In this document: positions 7,962-13,773 of the stretch, piece after piece
How positions within the stretch are numbered: position 1 is the stretch's first letter
How the letters are laid out: each line of letters opens with the position of its first letter
NCBI GenBank assembly: GCA_964448755.1
Contig: CAYUXF010000038.1
Coordinates: 1-14,559 of the forward strand
Direction: 5' to 3'
Length of the DNA: 14,559 bases
Source: CAYUXF01 sp964448755
GTDB taxonomy: Bacteria > Margulisbacteria > Termititenacia > Termititenacales > CAYUXF01
Made by a program: the position numbers and the translations under genes
The notes under the pieces: generated by a model
The model's database searches: none
What the model saw: only the letters and a program-made list of their open reading frames with translations
Told to the model about the DNA's origin: nothing

Positions 7962-7970
7962 ATTATAACA
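7962..7970 (-). promoter_or_regulatory. Extended -10 promoter of the YgjP-like gene, probably leaderless
   Basis: On the minus strand TGTTATAAT (7970-7962) is followed by only nine bases before the ATG at 7952. A transcript starting six to eight bases after the -10 would begin within about three bases of the start codon. A weak TTTAAT (7990-7985) sits at 17 bases spacing. No ribosome site is present between the element and ATG. Confidence 0.65.
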
Positions 7971-8001
7971 ACTAATTCTCTAAGATTAAAACCTAAATAG
8001 T

Positions 8002-9336
8002 TTAAAAGTTTTCTTCGTCCCAATTTTTTTTAGCAGTGAGAATATCTCTGCTTAAATATGTTGTTGGGTCAATAGGTTTATCAAATTTTCTTATTTCATA
8101 ATGAAGGTGTGGTCCGGCAACTAAACCGCTGTTGCCGCTGAGGGCAATTAACTGGTCTTTTTTTATATATTGGCCCCGTTTGACATAGAGGTTAGAACAA
8201 TGTGCGTAAAGTGTGCTTAAACCGTCGCCATGTGCTATTTTTATTGTTTTGCCGTAACCGTTCAGCCAGCCGACATAAGTTACCCGGCCATCAGCGGTAG
8301 ATTTTATTTTTGTTCCTATATAGGCGCCGAAATCTATGCCGGTATGGAGCATATGTTTTTTAGTTATAGGGTGAATGCGATAGCCGTAAGGTGAAGTAAT
8401 AAAAGTATATTTGAGCGGTGAAATTGATGGTGTTTTAGCATATTTAGAGCTGAGCGCCAAAGAGGCGGAATAAACATCGGTAAGTATTCCCTGGTTTTTA
8501 TTAATATTTTCGGCAATGAATTTCATTTTTCTGTTGATATCTTGAGACAATTCTTTTATGCCGGGGTTTCTTCTCAATAGTGTTATTTTGCCCATTAAGG
8601 GATTTCTGTTGGCCTGGTAATTATCTGCCGCTATTTTTAATTCGCTAATGAGTATTTTTTTGTATTTTTGAGCCAGATCTTCAGCGGAAGTTTGATAATG
8701 GACGGCATCCTGTTTGCTGATGTAAAAAACAATAAGATTGTCTATTAGACCAATATATTCGTCTTCGGCAATGTGTACAGTTTCTATCTCTTTGAAAAAC
8801 AGACCGCTATTTAAGATCTCTTGGATATTATTGTGGATATCGCTGATCCGCTGTTCATTTATAAGACGTTCTTCTTTGTTTTTATTATCCAGGTCAATAA
8901 AATATTCATATAATTGTCTGTTGCCTATTTTTATCTGGTACTTTAATAATCTGCTGCCTAAAAGCGTTTTTTCTAAGGATACTTTTTGAAATTCTTCATT
9001 GAGTGCAAAGTTTTTTTCTAATAGTTCACGGCTGCTCGTCATGGTCTGTAAAGAGAGTATGTTTTTATTTTGATAAATTATCCGTTCATTGAGCTGTTCA
9101 ATTTGCTGGGCAATGAGCTGGGTTTTTGTTTTAGCTAAATTGTTCTCAGCAGTTATTTTTTTTATATCGTAGCTACTAATACTGAAGTTTGAATTTATTT
9201 TTAAAAGAGATAGCGAAAAACTGAGCATTAAAATTAAAGTAAAAATAAAAAAGAAAAAAAGACTTCTTTCAAAACTTAGAATATGGTTTAACGAAGAGTA
9301 ATTGGTCATTATTTTAATTGTAAATTTATTCATCAT
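8002..9336 (-). CDS. Membrane-anchored M23 (LytM-type) peptidoglycan endopeptidase with coiled-coil region
   Basis: The 444-residue protein has a short basic N-terminus, one membrane segment (about 26-46, LFFFFIFTLILMLSFSLSLL) and a long helical, coiled-coil-prone periplasmic part (about 55-290), then a C-terminal M23 zinc peptidase domain (about 312-428). The domain opens with ITSPYGYRIHPITKKHMLHTGID and keeps every key residue: zinc ligands H331 and D335 (HTGID), H379 (LYAH), and H410/H412 (GPHLHYE). It therefore looks active, cutting peptide cross-links in peptidoglycan, with the coiled coil as a likely docking or regulatory arm, as in MepM- or EnvC-like proteins. AGGGAG lies before a double ATG (9336 and 9333), so either may be used. 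It is divergent from pdxA. I cannot identify its promoter with confidence. Confidence 0.92.
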   Translation of the reverse strand: MMNKFTIKIMTNYSSLNHILSFERSLFFFFIFTLILMLSFSLSLLKINSNFSISSYDIKKITAENNLAKTKTQLIAQQIEQLNERIIYQNKNILSLQTMTSSRELLEKNFALNEEFQKVSLEKTLLGSRLLKYQIKIGNRQLYEYFIDLDNKNKEERLINEQRISDIHNNIQEILNSGLFFKEIETVHIAEDEYIGLIDNLIVFYISKQDAVHYQTSAEDLAQKYKKILISELKIAADNYQANRNPLMGKITLLRRNPGIKELSQDINRKMKFIAENINKNQGILTDVYSASLALSSKYAKTPSISPLKYTFITSPYGYRIHPITKKHMLHTGIDFGAYIGTKIKSTADGRVTYVGWLNGYGKTIKIAHGDGLSTLYAHCSNLYVKRGQYIKKDQLIALSGNSGLVAGPHLHYEIRKFDKPIDPTTYLSRDILTAKKNWDEENF

Positions 9337-9344
9337 TTGCTCCC

Positions 9345-9353
9345 TGTTATAAT
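9345..9353 (+). promoter_or_regulatory. Upstream extended -10 element in the pdxA leader region
   Basis: TGTTATAAT on the plus strand, pointing toward pdxA. It shares the 11-mer CCTGTTATAAT with the second element at 9466-9476, 123 bases further on. It overlaps the ribosome site of the divergent M23 gene, so plus-strand transcription from here would start just outside that gene. Predicted start is near 9360. Confidence 0.5.
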
Positions 9354-9366
9354 TAAAGGAATAAAA

Positions 9367-9405
9367 ATGCCAGGTTTGGCGGCGGTTTGGGTGTTAAAAA
9401 GCTAA
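9367..9405 (+). CDS. Possible 12-residue leader ORF upstream of pdxA
   Basis: ATG 9367 opens a 12-codon ORF (MPGLAAVWVLKS) ending in TAA at 9403-9405. AAAGGA (9355-9360) lies at ideal distance before it, but the promoter at 9345 would start transcription at about this point and could remove it. The stop codon falls inside the inverted repeat at 9401-9422. It is not enriched in one amino acid, so it is not a classical attenuator peptide. This may be chance. Confidence 0.2.
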   Translation: MPGLAAVWVLKS

Positions 9406-9422
9406 AAAATGAACTTTTTAGC
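9401..9422. repeat. Perfect inverted repeat in the pdxA leader
   Basis: GCTAAAAA (9401-9408) and TTTTTAGC (9415-9422) are exact complements around the six-base loop ATGAAC. The stem is AT-rich and therefore weak as RNA, and no T-run follows on either strand, so it is not a standard terminator. It could be a protein-binding site between the two promoter elements or a bidirectional weak terminator. Confidence 0.4.
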
Positions 9423-9467
9423 AAATTGCCTATTTGAAAAGTGTTAATTTTTAAACAATAGGTTTCC

Positions 9468-9476
9468 TGTTATAAT
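9468..9476 (+). promoter_or_regulatory. Extended -10 promoter of pdxA, probably leaderless
   Basis: TGTTATAAT ends eight bases before ATG 9485 and no good -35 is seen. A start six to eight bases downstream would fall on or within two bases of the start codon. The bases between (CTGATCCT) contain no ribosome site. Confidence 0.72.
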
Positions 9477-9484
9477 CTGATCCT

Positions 9485-10399
9485 ATGTTAGCTATAACAA
9501 TGGGAGACCCTAACGGCATTGGCCCTGAAATTGTGGCCAGATATTTAAAAGAAAATCCATCGTCGGATATTGTGGTTATCGGCAATGAAAAAGCGCTCCG
9601 TTTTTTTGATCAGCAGCTGAGCTGTCAGGTAATTGATCCGGTTGGTGATTTAACCGAACATAGCCGGGGGCGGCCACTGGCTGGTAATGGGCGGGCTTCT
9701 TTTTTATATGTTCAAAAAGCTATTGAAATGGCGCTGGCCGGTAAAATAGCTGGACTGGTTACGGCCCCTCTTAATAAAGAGGCGCTTCATTTGGCTGGAT
9801 ATCATTTTGACGGTCATACCGAAATATTGGCGGCTGCTTCTGGTGTTAAAAAATTTGGCATGATGTTCTGGTCGCCGAACCTCAATGTGATCCTGACGAC
9901 GATCCATAAACCGCTGAAAAATGTTCCGGAATTGATAACGCAAGAGCGATTTAAAAATACGCTGGAGCTGGCCTTGCTGGGGATGTCTCAGTTGGGGGTG
10001 AAAGATCCGGCTATTGCTGTTTGCGGTTTAAATCCGCATGCGGGTGAGGGCGGTATTTTTGGTTCTGAAGAACAGAATATTTTGCTGCCGGTGATTGCTC
10101 AGTTTAGAGCAGCGGGCCATAATATTAGTGATCCTTTGCCGGCAGATACTGCCTTTACGCCGGAGAAGATCAAAAAATATGATATTTTTGTCGCTCATTA
10201 TCATGATCAAGGCTTGATCCCGCTTAAAATGGTGGCTTTTGATCAAGCGGTCAATATTACCGTAGGTCTTCCTTTTGTCAGAACTTCTGTTGATCATGGG
10301 ACAGCGTATGATATTGCCGGACAGGGAATCGCTCATCTTAGTTCACTGGCTAATGCCGTAGAGATAGCAAAAAAAATAATTGTTAATAGAAAGCTTTAA
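9485..10399 (+). CDS. pdxA: 4-hydroxythreonine-4-phosphate dehydrogenase
   Basis: PdxA oxidises 4-phosphohydroxy-L-threonine with NAD in the deoxyxylulose-5-phosphate-dependent route to pyridoxal phosphate. The protein has 304 residues, slightly shorter than the roughly 330 of E. coli, mainly because it begins almost directly at the conserved AITMGDPNGIGPE (3-15). The substrate phosphate motif FDGHTE (108-113) and the three metal-binding histidines are present: H141 (TTIHKP), H185 (GLNPHAGEGG) and H271 (VDHGTAYDIAG), along with AHYHDQGLIPLK (237-248). The start is supported by the N-terminal fit and by the promoter eight bases upstream, which imply a leaderless mRNA. rsmA follows after three bases; a pdxA-rsmA pair is also known from E. 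coli and relatives. PdxA-like proteins with other substrates exist, but the motifs and context favour the vitamin B6 role. Confidence 0.93.
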   Translation: MLAITMGDPNGIGPEIVARYLKENPSSDIVVIGNEKALRFFDQQLSCQVIDPVGDLTEHSRGRPLAGNGRASFLYVQKAIEMALAGKIAGLVTAPLNKEALHLAGYHFDGHTEILAAASGVKKFGMMFWSPNLNVILTTIHKPLKNVPELITQERFKNTLELALLGMSQLGVKDPAIAVCGLNPHAGEGGIFGSEEQNILLPVIAQFRAAGHNISDPLPADTAFTPEKIKKYDIFVAHYHDQGLIPLKMVAFDQAVNITVGLPFVRTSVDHGTAYDIAGQGIAHLSSLANAVEIAKKIIVNRKL

Positions 10400-10402
10400 A
10401 AA

Positions 10403-11209
10403 ATGGAAAAAGTCAGAGCAAAAAAAAGGTACGGTCAAAATTTTCTTAAAGATAAAAATATTTTAAGTAAGATTATTACTCAAGCAAAACTAAATAAAGA
10501 AGATGTTGTTTTAGAGATAGGCATGGGAACAGGTCTTTTGACCGAAGAACTGGCCAAGGCTGCCGGCAAAGTTATTGGTATTGAGATAGATGAGGAGCTT
10601 TTTCCCTCTACACAGCAAAAGTTAGAAAAATATCTTAATGTTAATTTTATTATGGGTGATTTTTTGCAGCAGGCGGATAATATTTTTGCCGCGCTCGATA
10701 CTAAGGTAAAGGTTATTGCCAATATCCCTTATTATATTACGACACCGATCATTGAAAAACTTTTTTCTTACAAAGATAAAGTAGATAAGATAGTTTTGAT
10801 GGTCCAAAAAGAGGTTGCCGAAAGGATCACGGCTTTGCCTGGTTCTAAGGCGTATGGTTCGCTCTCGTTATTTGTACAGTATTATGCCGAGTGTAGAGTT
10901 CTTTTTAATGTGCCGCCGGGCGCTTTTGTGCCGGCGCCAAAAGTCGATAGTGCAGTGATAGAGTTAAAGATCAGAAAAGAGCCGCCAGTGGAGGCTAATG
11001 AAAAACGTCTTTTTAATATTATAAGGGCCGCTTTTTGGGGCCGCCGTAAGACGCTTGGTAATTGTCTAAAAAAAGCGCCGACCACTCACTATACTAATGA
11101 GCATTTAGAGCAGATCAGAAAAGAGACCGGCATAGATCTTCAGCGCCGCGGCGAAACTCTTTCTCTGGTGGAGTATGCTAGTTTATCCAATGTTAAATTT
11201 TTGGCCTGA
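10403..11209 (+). CDS. rsmA: 16S rRNA (adenine1518-N6/adenine1519-N6)-dimethyltransferase
   Basis: RsmA (KsgA) dimethylates two adjacent adenines in helix 45 of 16S rRNA during late assembly of the small ribosomal subunit, using S-adenosylmethionine. The 268 residues match the usual length. Visible motifs are KKRYGQNFL (7-15), SAM motif I LEIGMGTGLL (37-46), the acidic GIEIDEEL of motif II (59-66), the catalytic NIPYYITTP (107-115), and PPGAFVPAPKVDSAV (171-185) of the family, with WGRRKTL in the C-terminal domain. The start lies three bases after the pdxA stop with no strong ribosome site (only AGAAAG at 10389-10394), so translation probably depends on the upstream gene. Loss of this enzyme gives kasugamycin resistance in bacteria where tested. 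Confidence 0.96.
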   Translation: MEKVRAKKRYGQNFLKDKNILSKIITQAKLNKEDVVLEIGMGTGLLTEELAKAAGKVIGIEIDEELFPSTQQKLEKYLNVNFIMGDFLQQADNIFAALDTKVKVIANIPYYITTPIIEKLFSYKDKVDKIVLMVQKEVAERITALPGSKAYGSLSLFVQYYAECRVLFNVPPGAFVPAPKVDSAVIELKIRKEPPVEANEKRLFNIIRAAFWGRRKTLGNCLKKAPTTHYTNEHLEQIRKETGIDLQRRGETLSLVEYASLSNVKFLA

Positions 11210-11212
11210 GTC

Positions 11213-11221
11213 TGATATAAT
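11213..11221 (+). promoter_or_regulatory. Extended -10 promoter of the exported protein-patatin-rsmH-ftsL-ftsI operon
   Basis: TGATATAAT lies three bases after the rsmA stop, with a weak TTAAAT (11193-11198) at 17 bases spacing inside the end of rsmA. Predicted start is near 11228, just before the strong ribosome site AGGGGGG (11232-11238). Since the following genes overlap or nearly touch, this is the only promoter-like site seen for the cell-division genes in the window. Confidence 0.65.
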
Positions 11222-11245
11222 TTCAGTCAACAGGGGGGCGTCTTA

Positions 11246-11674
11246 GTGCGTAAAATTATTGTAAGTTTTATTTGTTTATTTTCTTTTTTAGCCGCTCAGG
11301 AAATTACCGATCTTCTAGGTAAAACACATGTTGATGTCCTTAATTATTACGGTCCGCCCAACCGGATATTTTCTGTCAGGCAGAATAATGCTGCCGAGGA
11401 TGATGTGGTCTTTAATTATGAACAATCGTTCATGTATTTTTATGCCAGTAAATTATACCGGGTCCTCTATAGCAGTGAATATAAGGAGAAGATCTATAAA
11501 GATCTCAAGATAGGTGATAAAAAAAACAAATTGACCGGCTATTTTGGCCGCAACTATTCTCTGGAAAAAGATGGCCTGGTTTGGCGTCTGGATGATTTTT
11601 TAGTAGTCGCCAGACTTGATGATAAAGAGCGTTTGACATCGCTCTGGTTTGTTATAAATAAGGAGGATCTCTAA
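11246..11674 (+). CDS. Small exported protein of unknown function
   Basis: The 142-residue protein starts with GTG (11246), eight bases after AGGGGGG. Its N-terminus is a classical signal peptide (MRKIIVSFICLFSFLAAQ): basic start, hydrophobic core, and a likely cleavage after LAA or AAQ. There is no lipobox cysteine, so it should be soluble outside the inner membrane. The mature part seems to hold two related halves: LLGKTHVDVLNYYGPP (about 23-38) and LKIGDKKNKLTGYFGRNY (about 88-105), each followed by short strands and an aromatic-rich end. The first half resembles the SmpA/BamE-like pattern 'lGms.eeVl...GPP', but similarity is too weak to name a family. It shares one base with the next gene (TAATG), so it is co-translated with the patatin protein. 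Confidence 0.8.
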   Translation: MRKIIVSFICLFSFLAAQEITDLLGKTHVDVLNYYGPPNRIFSVRQNNAAEDDVVFNYEQSFMYFYASKLYRVLYSSEYKEKIYKDLKIGDKKNKLTGYFGRNYSLEKDGLVWRLDDFLVVARLDDKERLTSLWFVINKEDL

Positions 11675-12492
11675 TGTCGCTTTTTTATAAGGTGCTCAAT
11701 GTTATTGGTAAAAAACATGAGGGGTTGGCGCTGGCTTTGGGCGGCGGTAATATTAAAGGCTTGGTTCATGTTGGTATCTTAAAAGCGCTGGATGAGGCTG
11801 GCATTAAAATTTCTGCCATTTCCGGCACCAGTGCCGGTTCTATAGCAGCTGCTTTTTATGCCGGCGGTGTTCCGCCCAAAGATTTAGAGACTATTGCTAT
11901 GGAGCTCGATTGGTTTACCGTTGTCTTTCCCCGTTTTGATAAGACAGGCTTTTTTTCCGGTAAAAAAATAGAAAATCTAATAGATAAAAAACTGCCGGTT
12001 AAAACTTTTGGCGAAACAAAGATCCCGTTGTTTATAGTTGCCACAGATATGTACAGTGGAAAAGAGTATGTATTTAAGCATAAAAATGAAGCGATCGCTT
12101 TTGCGGTTAGAGCCAGCTGTACTATTCCCGGTCTTTTTGTGCCGGTGGAATATGAGGATAGATTATTAATTGATGGGGCTTTTTCTAATAATTTACCGCT
12201 GAATTGTTTTAAAACACTTGGGCAAAAGCACTACCGGATCGGTGTTAATATTATTCCGCGCGGCAGAATGTCGGAGACGCCTTCTTCTTTTTTTAATGTG
12301 CTGTCACGAGCGCATGAGATCCAGGAGATCAATAATTTTAATAAGTATCGCGGTCAATATGATCTGTTGCTGGACCCTTTAAAAGAATATGTTTCGGTAC
12401 ATGCCCACAATAAAGCTTTTTATAAAAAAATGATCGAGATCGGGTATAGAGAAGTCGAGAAAAATATCGACAAAATTAAGCGCTATGTCTAG
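11674..12492 (+). CDS. Patatin-like phospholipase/esterase (RssA/YchK type)
   Basis: This 272-residue protein is a patatin-family serine hydrolase with a Ser-Asp dyad. The oxyanion-hole motif GGGNIKG (23-29), the nucleophile elbow GTSAG (51-55, S53) and the second catalytic residue in LLIDGAFSNNLPL (D167, DGA in place of the more common DGG) are all present. Such proteins cleave acyl esters of phospholipids or lysophospholipids, but many bacterial members have no known substrate. There is no signal peptide or membrane segment, so it should be cytoplasmic or membrane-peripheral. AAGGAGG (11660-11666) precedes the start, which overlaps the exported protein gene by one base; its end overlaps rsmH by eight bases. 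That places a lipid-active enzyme in the division operon. Confidence 0.9.
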   Translation: MSLFYKVLNVIGKKHEGLALALGGGNIKGLVHVGILKALDEAGIKISAISGTSAGSIAAAFYAGGVPPKDLETIAMELDWFTVVFPRFDKTGFFSGKKIENLIDKKLPVKTFGETKIPLFIVATDMYSGKEYVFKHKNEAIAFAVRASCTIPGLFVPVEYEDRLLIDGAFSNNLPLNCFKTLGQKHYRIGVNIIPRGRMSETPSSFFNVLSRAHEIQEINNFNKYRGQYDLLLDPLKEYVSVHAHNKAFYKKMIEIGYREVEKNIDKIKRYV

Positions 12493-13417
12493 TTATCAAC
12501 ATGTGCCGGTATTGTTAAATGAAGTTATTGAAGGTCTTAATTTAGCCGAGGGGATGACCGTTGTTGATTGTACTCTGGGCGGCGGTGGACATGCTGCTGT
12601 GCTGCTGGCAAAAATAGGCAACGGCAAACTTTATGCCTTTGATCAAGACCAGGATGCTATAGACAACGCTGCTAAAAATCTTGCACTTGATCAGCGGGTA
12701 ACCTTGATCAAAAATAACTTTTCTTTTTTAAAAGAAGAGCTGGCTAAATATGGTGTAGATAAAATAAATGCGGTGCTTTTTGATCTGGGCGTTTCTTCTT
12801 ATCAGCTTGATACAGCAGAACGTGGTTTTAGCTGGAATTCCGATCGTCTTGATATGCGGATGAATATGACAGAAGGTAAATTGACCGCTGCGGAGATCGT
12901 CAATAACTATTCAGAACAAGAATTAAAGAGAATTTTTAAAGAGAATGGTGAAGAGCGCTATGCCGGGAAAATTGCCGCGGCAATTGAACGGGTCAGAAAA
13001 AGAGGCGAGATCTTTAACTCCGGACTGCAATTAAAAAATGTCATTTTTTCTGCGGCTGTTGGTAATTATCAGCAGAAAAACGATTCCGTGACACGTGTTT
13101 TTCAAGCTCTGCGCATAGAGGTGAATGGGGAGCTGGCTATTTTAGAAAAAAGTCTCCGACAAGCAGTAGAGTTATTGGTTCCTGGCGGCAGAATTGCCGT
13201 TATTTCTTTTCATTCGCTGGAAGATCGGATAGTTAAACAGGTATTTATTGAGCTAAGCCGGAGTTGTGTTTGTCCGCCATCTTTTCCGGTCTGCCGCTGC
13301 GGCAAGGTCAGTACCTTGAAAATTATTAATAAGAAACCGCTGACAGCCTCTGTCGCTGAATTGGAATTAAATAGCCGGGCCCGTTCAGCAAAACTGAGAA
13401 TAGCGGAGAAAATATAA
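12485..13417 (+). CDS. rsmH: 16S rRNA (cytosine1402-N4)-methyltransferase
   Basis: RsmH (MraW) methylates N4 of C1402 in the decoding centre of 16S rRNA using S-adenosylmethionine. The 310-residue protein has the expected HVPVLLNEV opening (6-14), SAM-binding VVDCTLGGGGHA (26-37), FDLGVSSYQLD (99-109), GFSW, LDMRM (122-126) and VISFHSLEDRIVK near the end. A CxC...CxC cluster (C261, C263, C270, C272), common in many RsmH proteins and possibly metal-binding or structural, is present. Its start lies inside the last codons of the patatin gene (eight-base overlap), with no strong ribosome site, so translation is probably coupled. In most bacteria rsmH follows mraZ at the head of the division and cell-wall cluster; here mraZ is absent and ftsL follows directly. 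Confidence 0.96.
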   Translation: MSSYQHVPVLLNEVIEGLNLAEGMTVVDCTLGGGGHAAVLLAKIGNGKLYAFDQDQDAIDNAAKNLALDQRVTLIKNNFSFLKEELAKYGVDKINAVLFDLGVSSYQLDTAERGFSWNSDRLDMRMNMTEGKLTAAEIVNNYSEQELKRIFKENGEERYAGKIAAAIERVRKRGEIFNSGLQLKNVIFSAAVGNYQQKNDSVTRVFQALRIEVNGELAILEKSLRQAVELLVPGGRIAVISFHSLEDRIVKQVFIELSRSCVCPPSFPVCRCGKVSTLKIINKKPLTASVAELELNSRARSAKLRIAEKI

Positions 13418-13419
13418 TA

Positions 13420-13764
13420 ATGGAACAAAGTGAATTTCAGGCGCAATTTTCCGGCCAGGATAATTTTTCTATTGAAGAACAGAAACAAAGTGCGGTTTTA
13501 GGTTTTTTAGGCTGGCTGATTGCGATAGTTGTTTTTTTTGCTTTTTTAGCTGCTTATCTTAGTCAGCATATTTATGTTATGAGTATTAACAGAGAGTTTC
13601 ATGCTCTGGAAAAAAAAATGACAGAGATCAGACGTGAAAATGAATATTTGCAGATAGCGTTGGCGGCTAAAATAAACATGGAGACAATTGAAAAAGATGC
13701 CCTGGGCCGGGTGGGGATGATCAAGCCTAAACAGGTCAAATATATTGTTTGGAATAAGAGGTAA
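13420..13764 (+). CDS. ftsL: FtsL-like cell division protein
   Basis: This 114-residue bitopic protein fits FtsL by size, topology and position between rsmH and a class B penicillin-binding protein. A cytoplasmic tail of about 25 residues precedes one membrane segment (about 26-48, VLGFLGWLIAIVVFFAFLAAYL), followed by a leucine-zipper-like coiled coil (about 55-84) and the C-terminal pattern IEKDALGRVGMIKPKQVKYI (90-109), typical of FtsL/DivIC proteins. In the divisome FtsL pairs with FtsB/DivIC and FtsQ/DivIB and activates septal synthesis by FtsW-FtsI. FtsL diverges quickly, so the name rests on context and architecture more than on sequence identity. It starts two bases after the rsmH stop. 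Confidence 0.85.
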   Translation: MEQSEFQAQFSGQDNFSIEEQKQSAVLGFLGWLIAIVVFFAFLAAYLSQHIYVMSINREFHALEKKMTEIRRENEYLQIALAAKINMETIEKDALGRVGMIKPKQVKYIVWNKR

Positions 13765-13773
13765 CGTTTTAGT

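Noticed and set aside
8738..8989. 83-codon plus-strand ORF inside the M23 peptidase gene
   Set aside because: It lies opposite the coiled-coil region of an intact gene and its serine/isoleucine-rich product looks like a reverse-strand artefact.
9401..9422. Inverted repeat as an intrinsic terminator
   Set aside because: The stem is almost wholly A-T and no T-run follows on either strand.
10028..10336. 102-codon ORF on the minus strand inside pdxA
   Set aside because: It is antisense to well-conserved pdxA motifs and its translation shows no domain; a frame shadow.
13210..13488. 92-codon minus-strand ORF over the rsmH-ftsL junction
   Set aside because: Antisense shadow of two conserved genes, with no ribosome site or recognisable domain.
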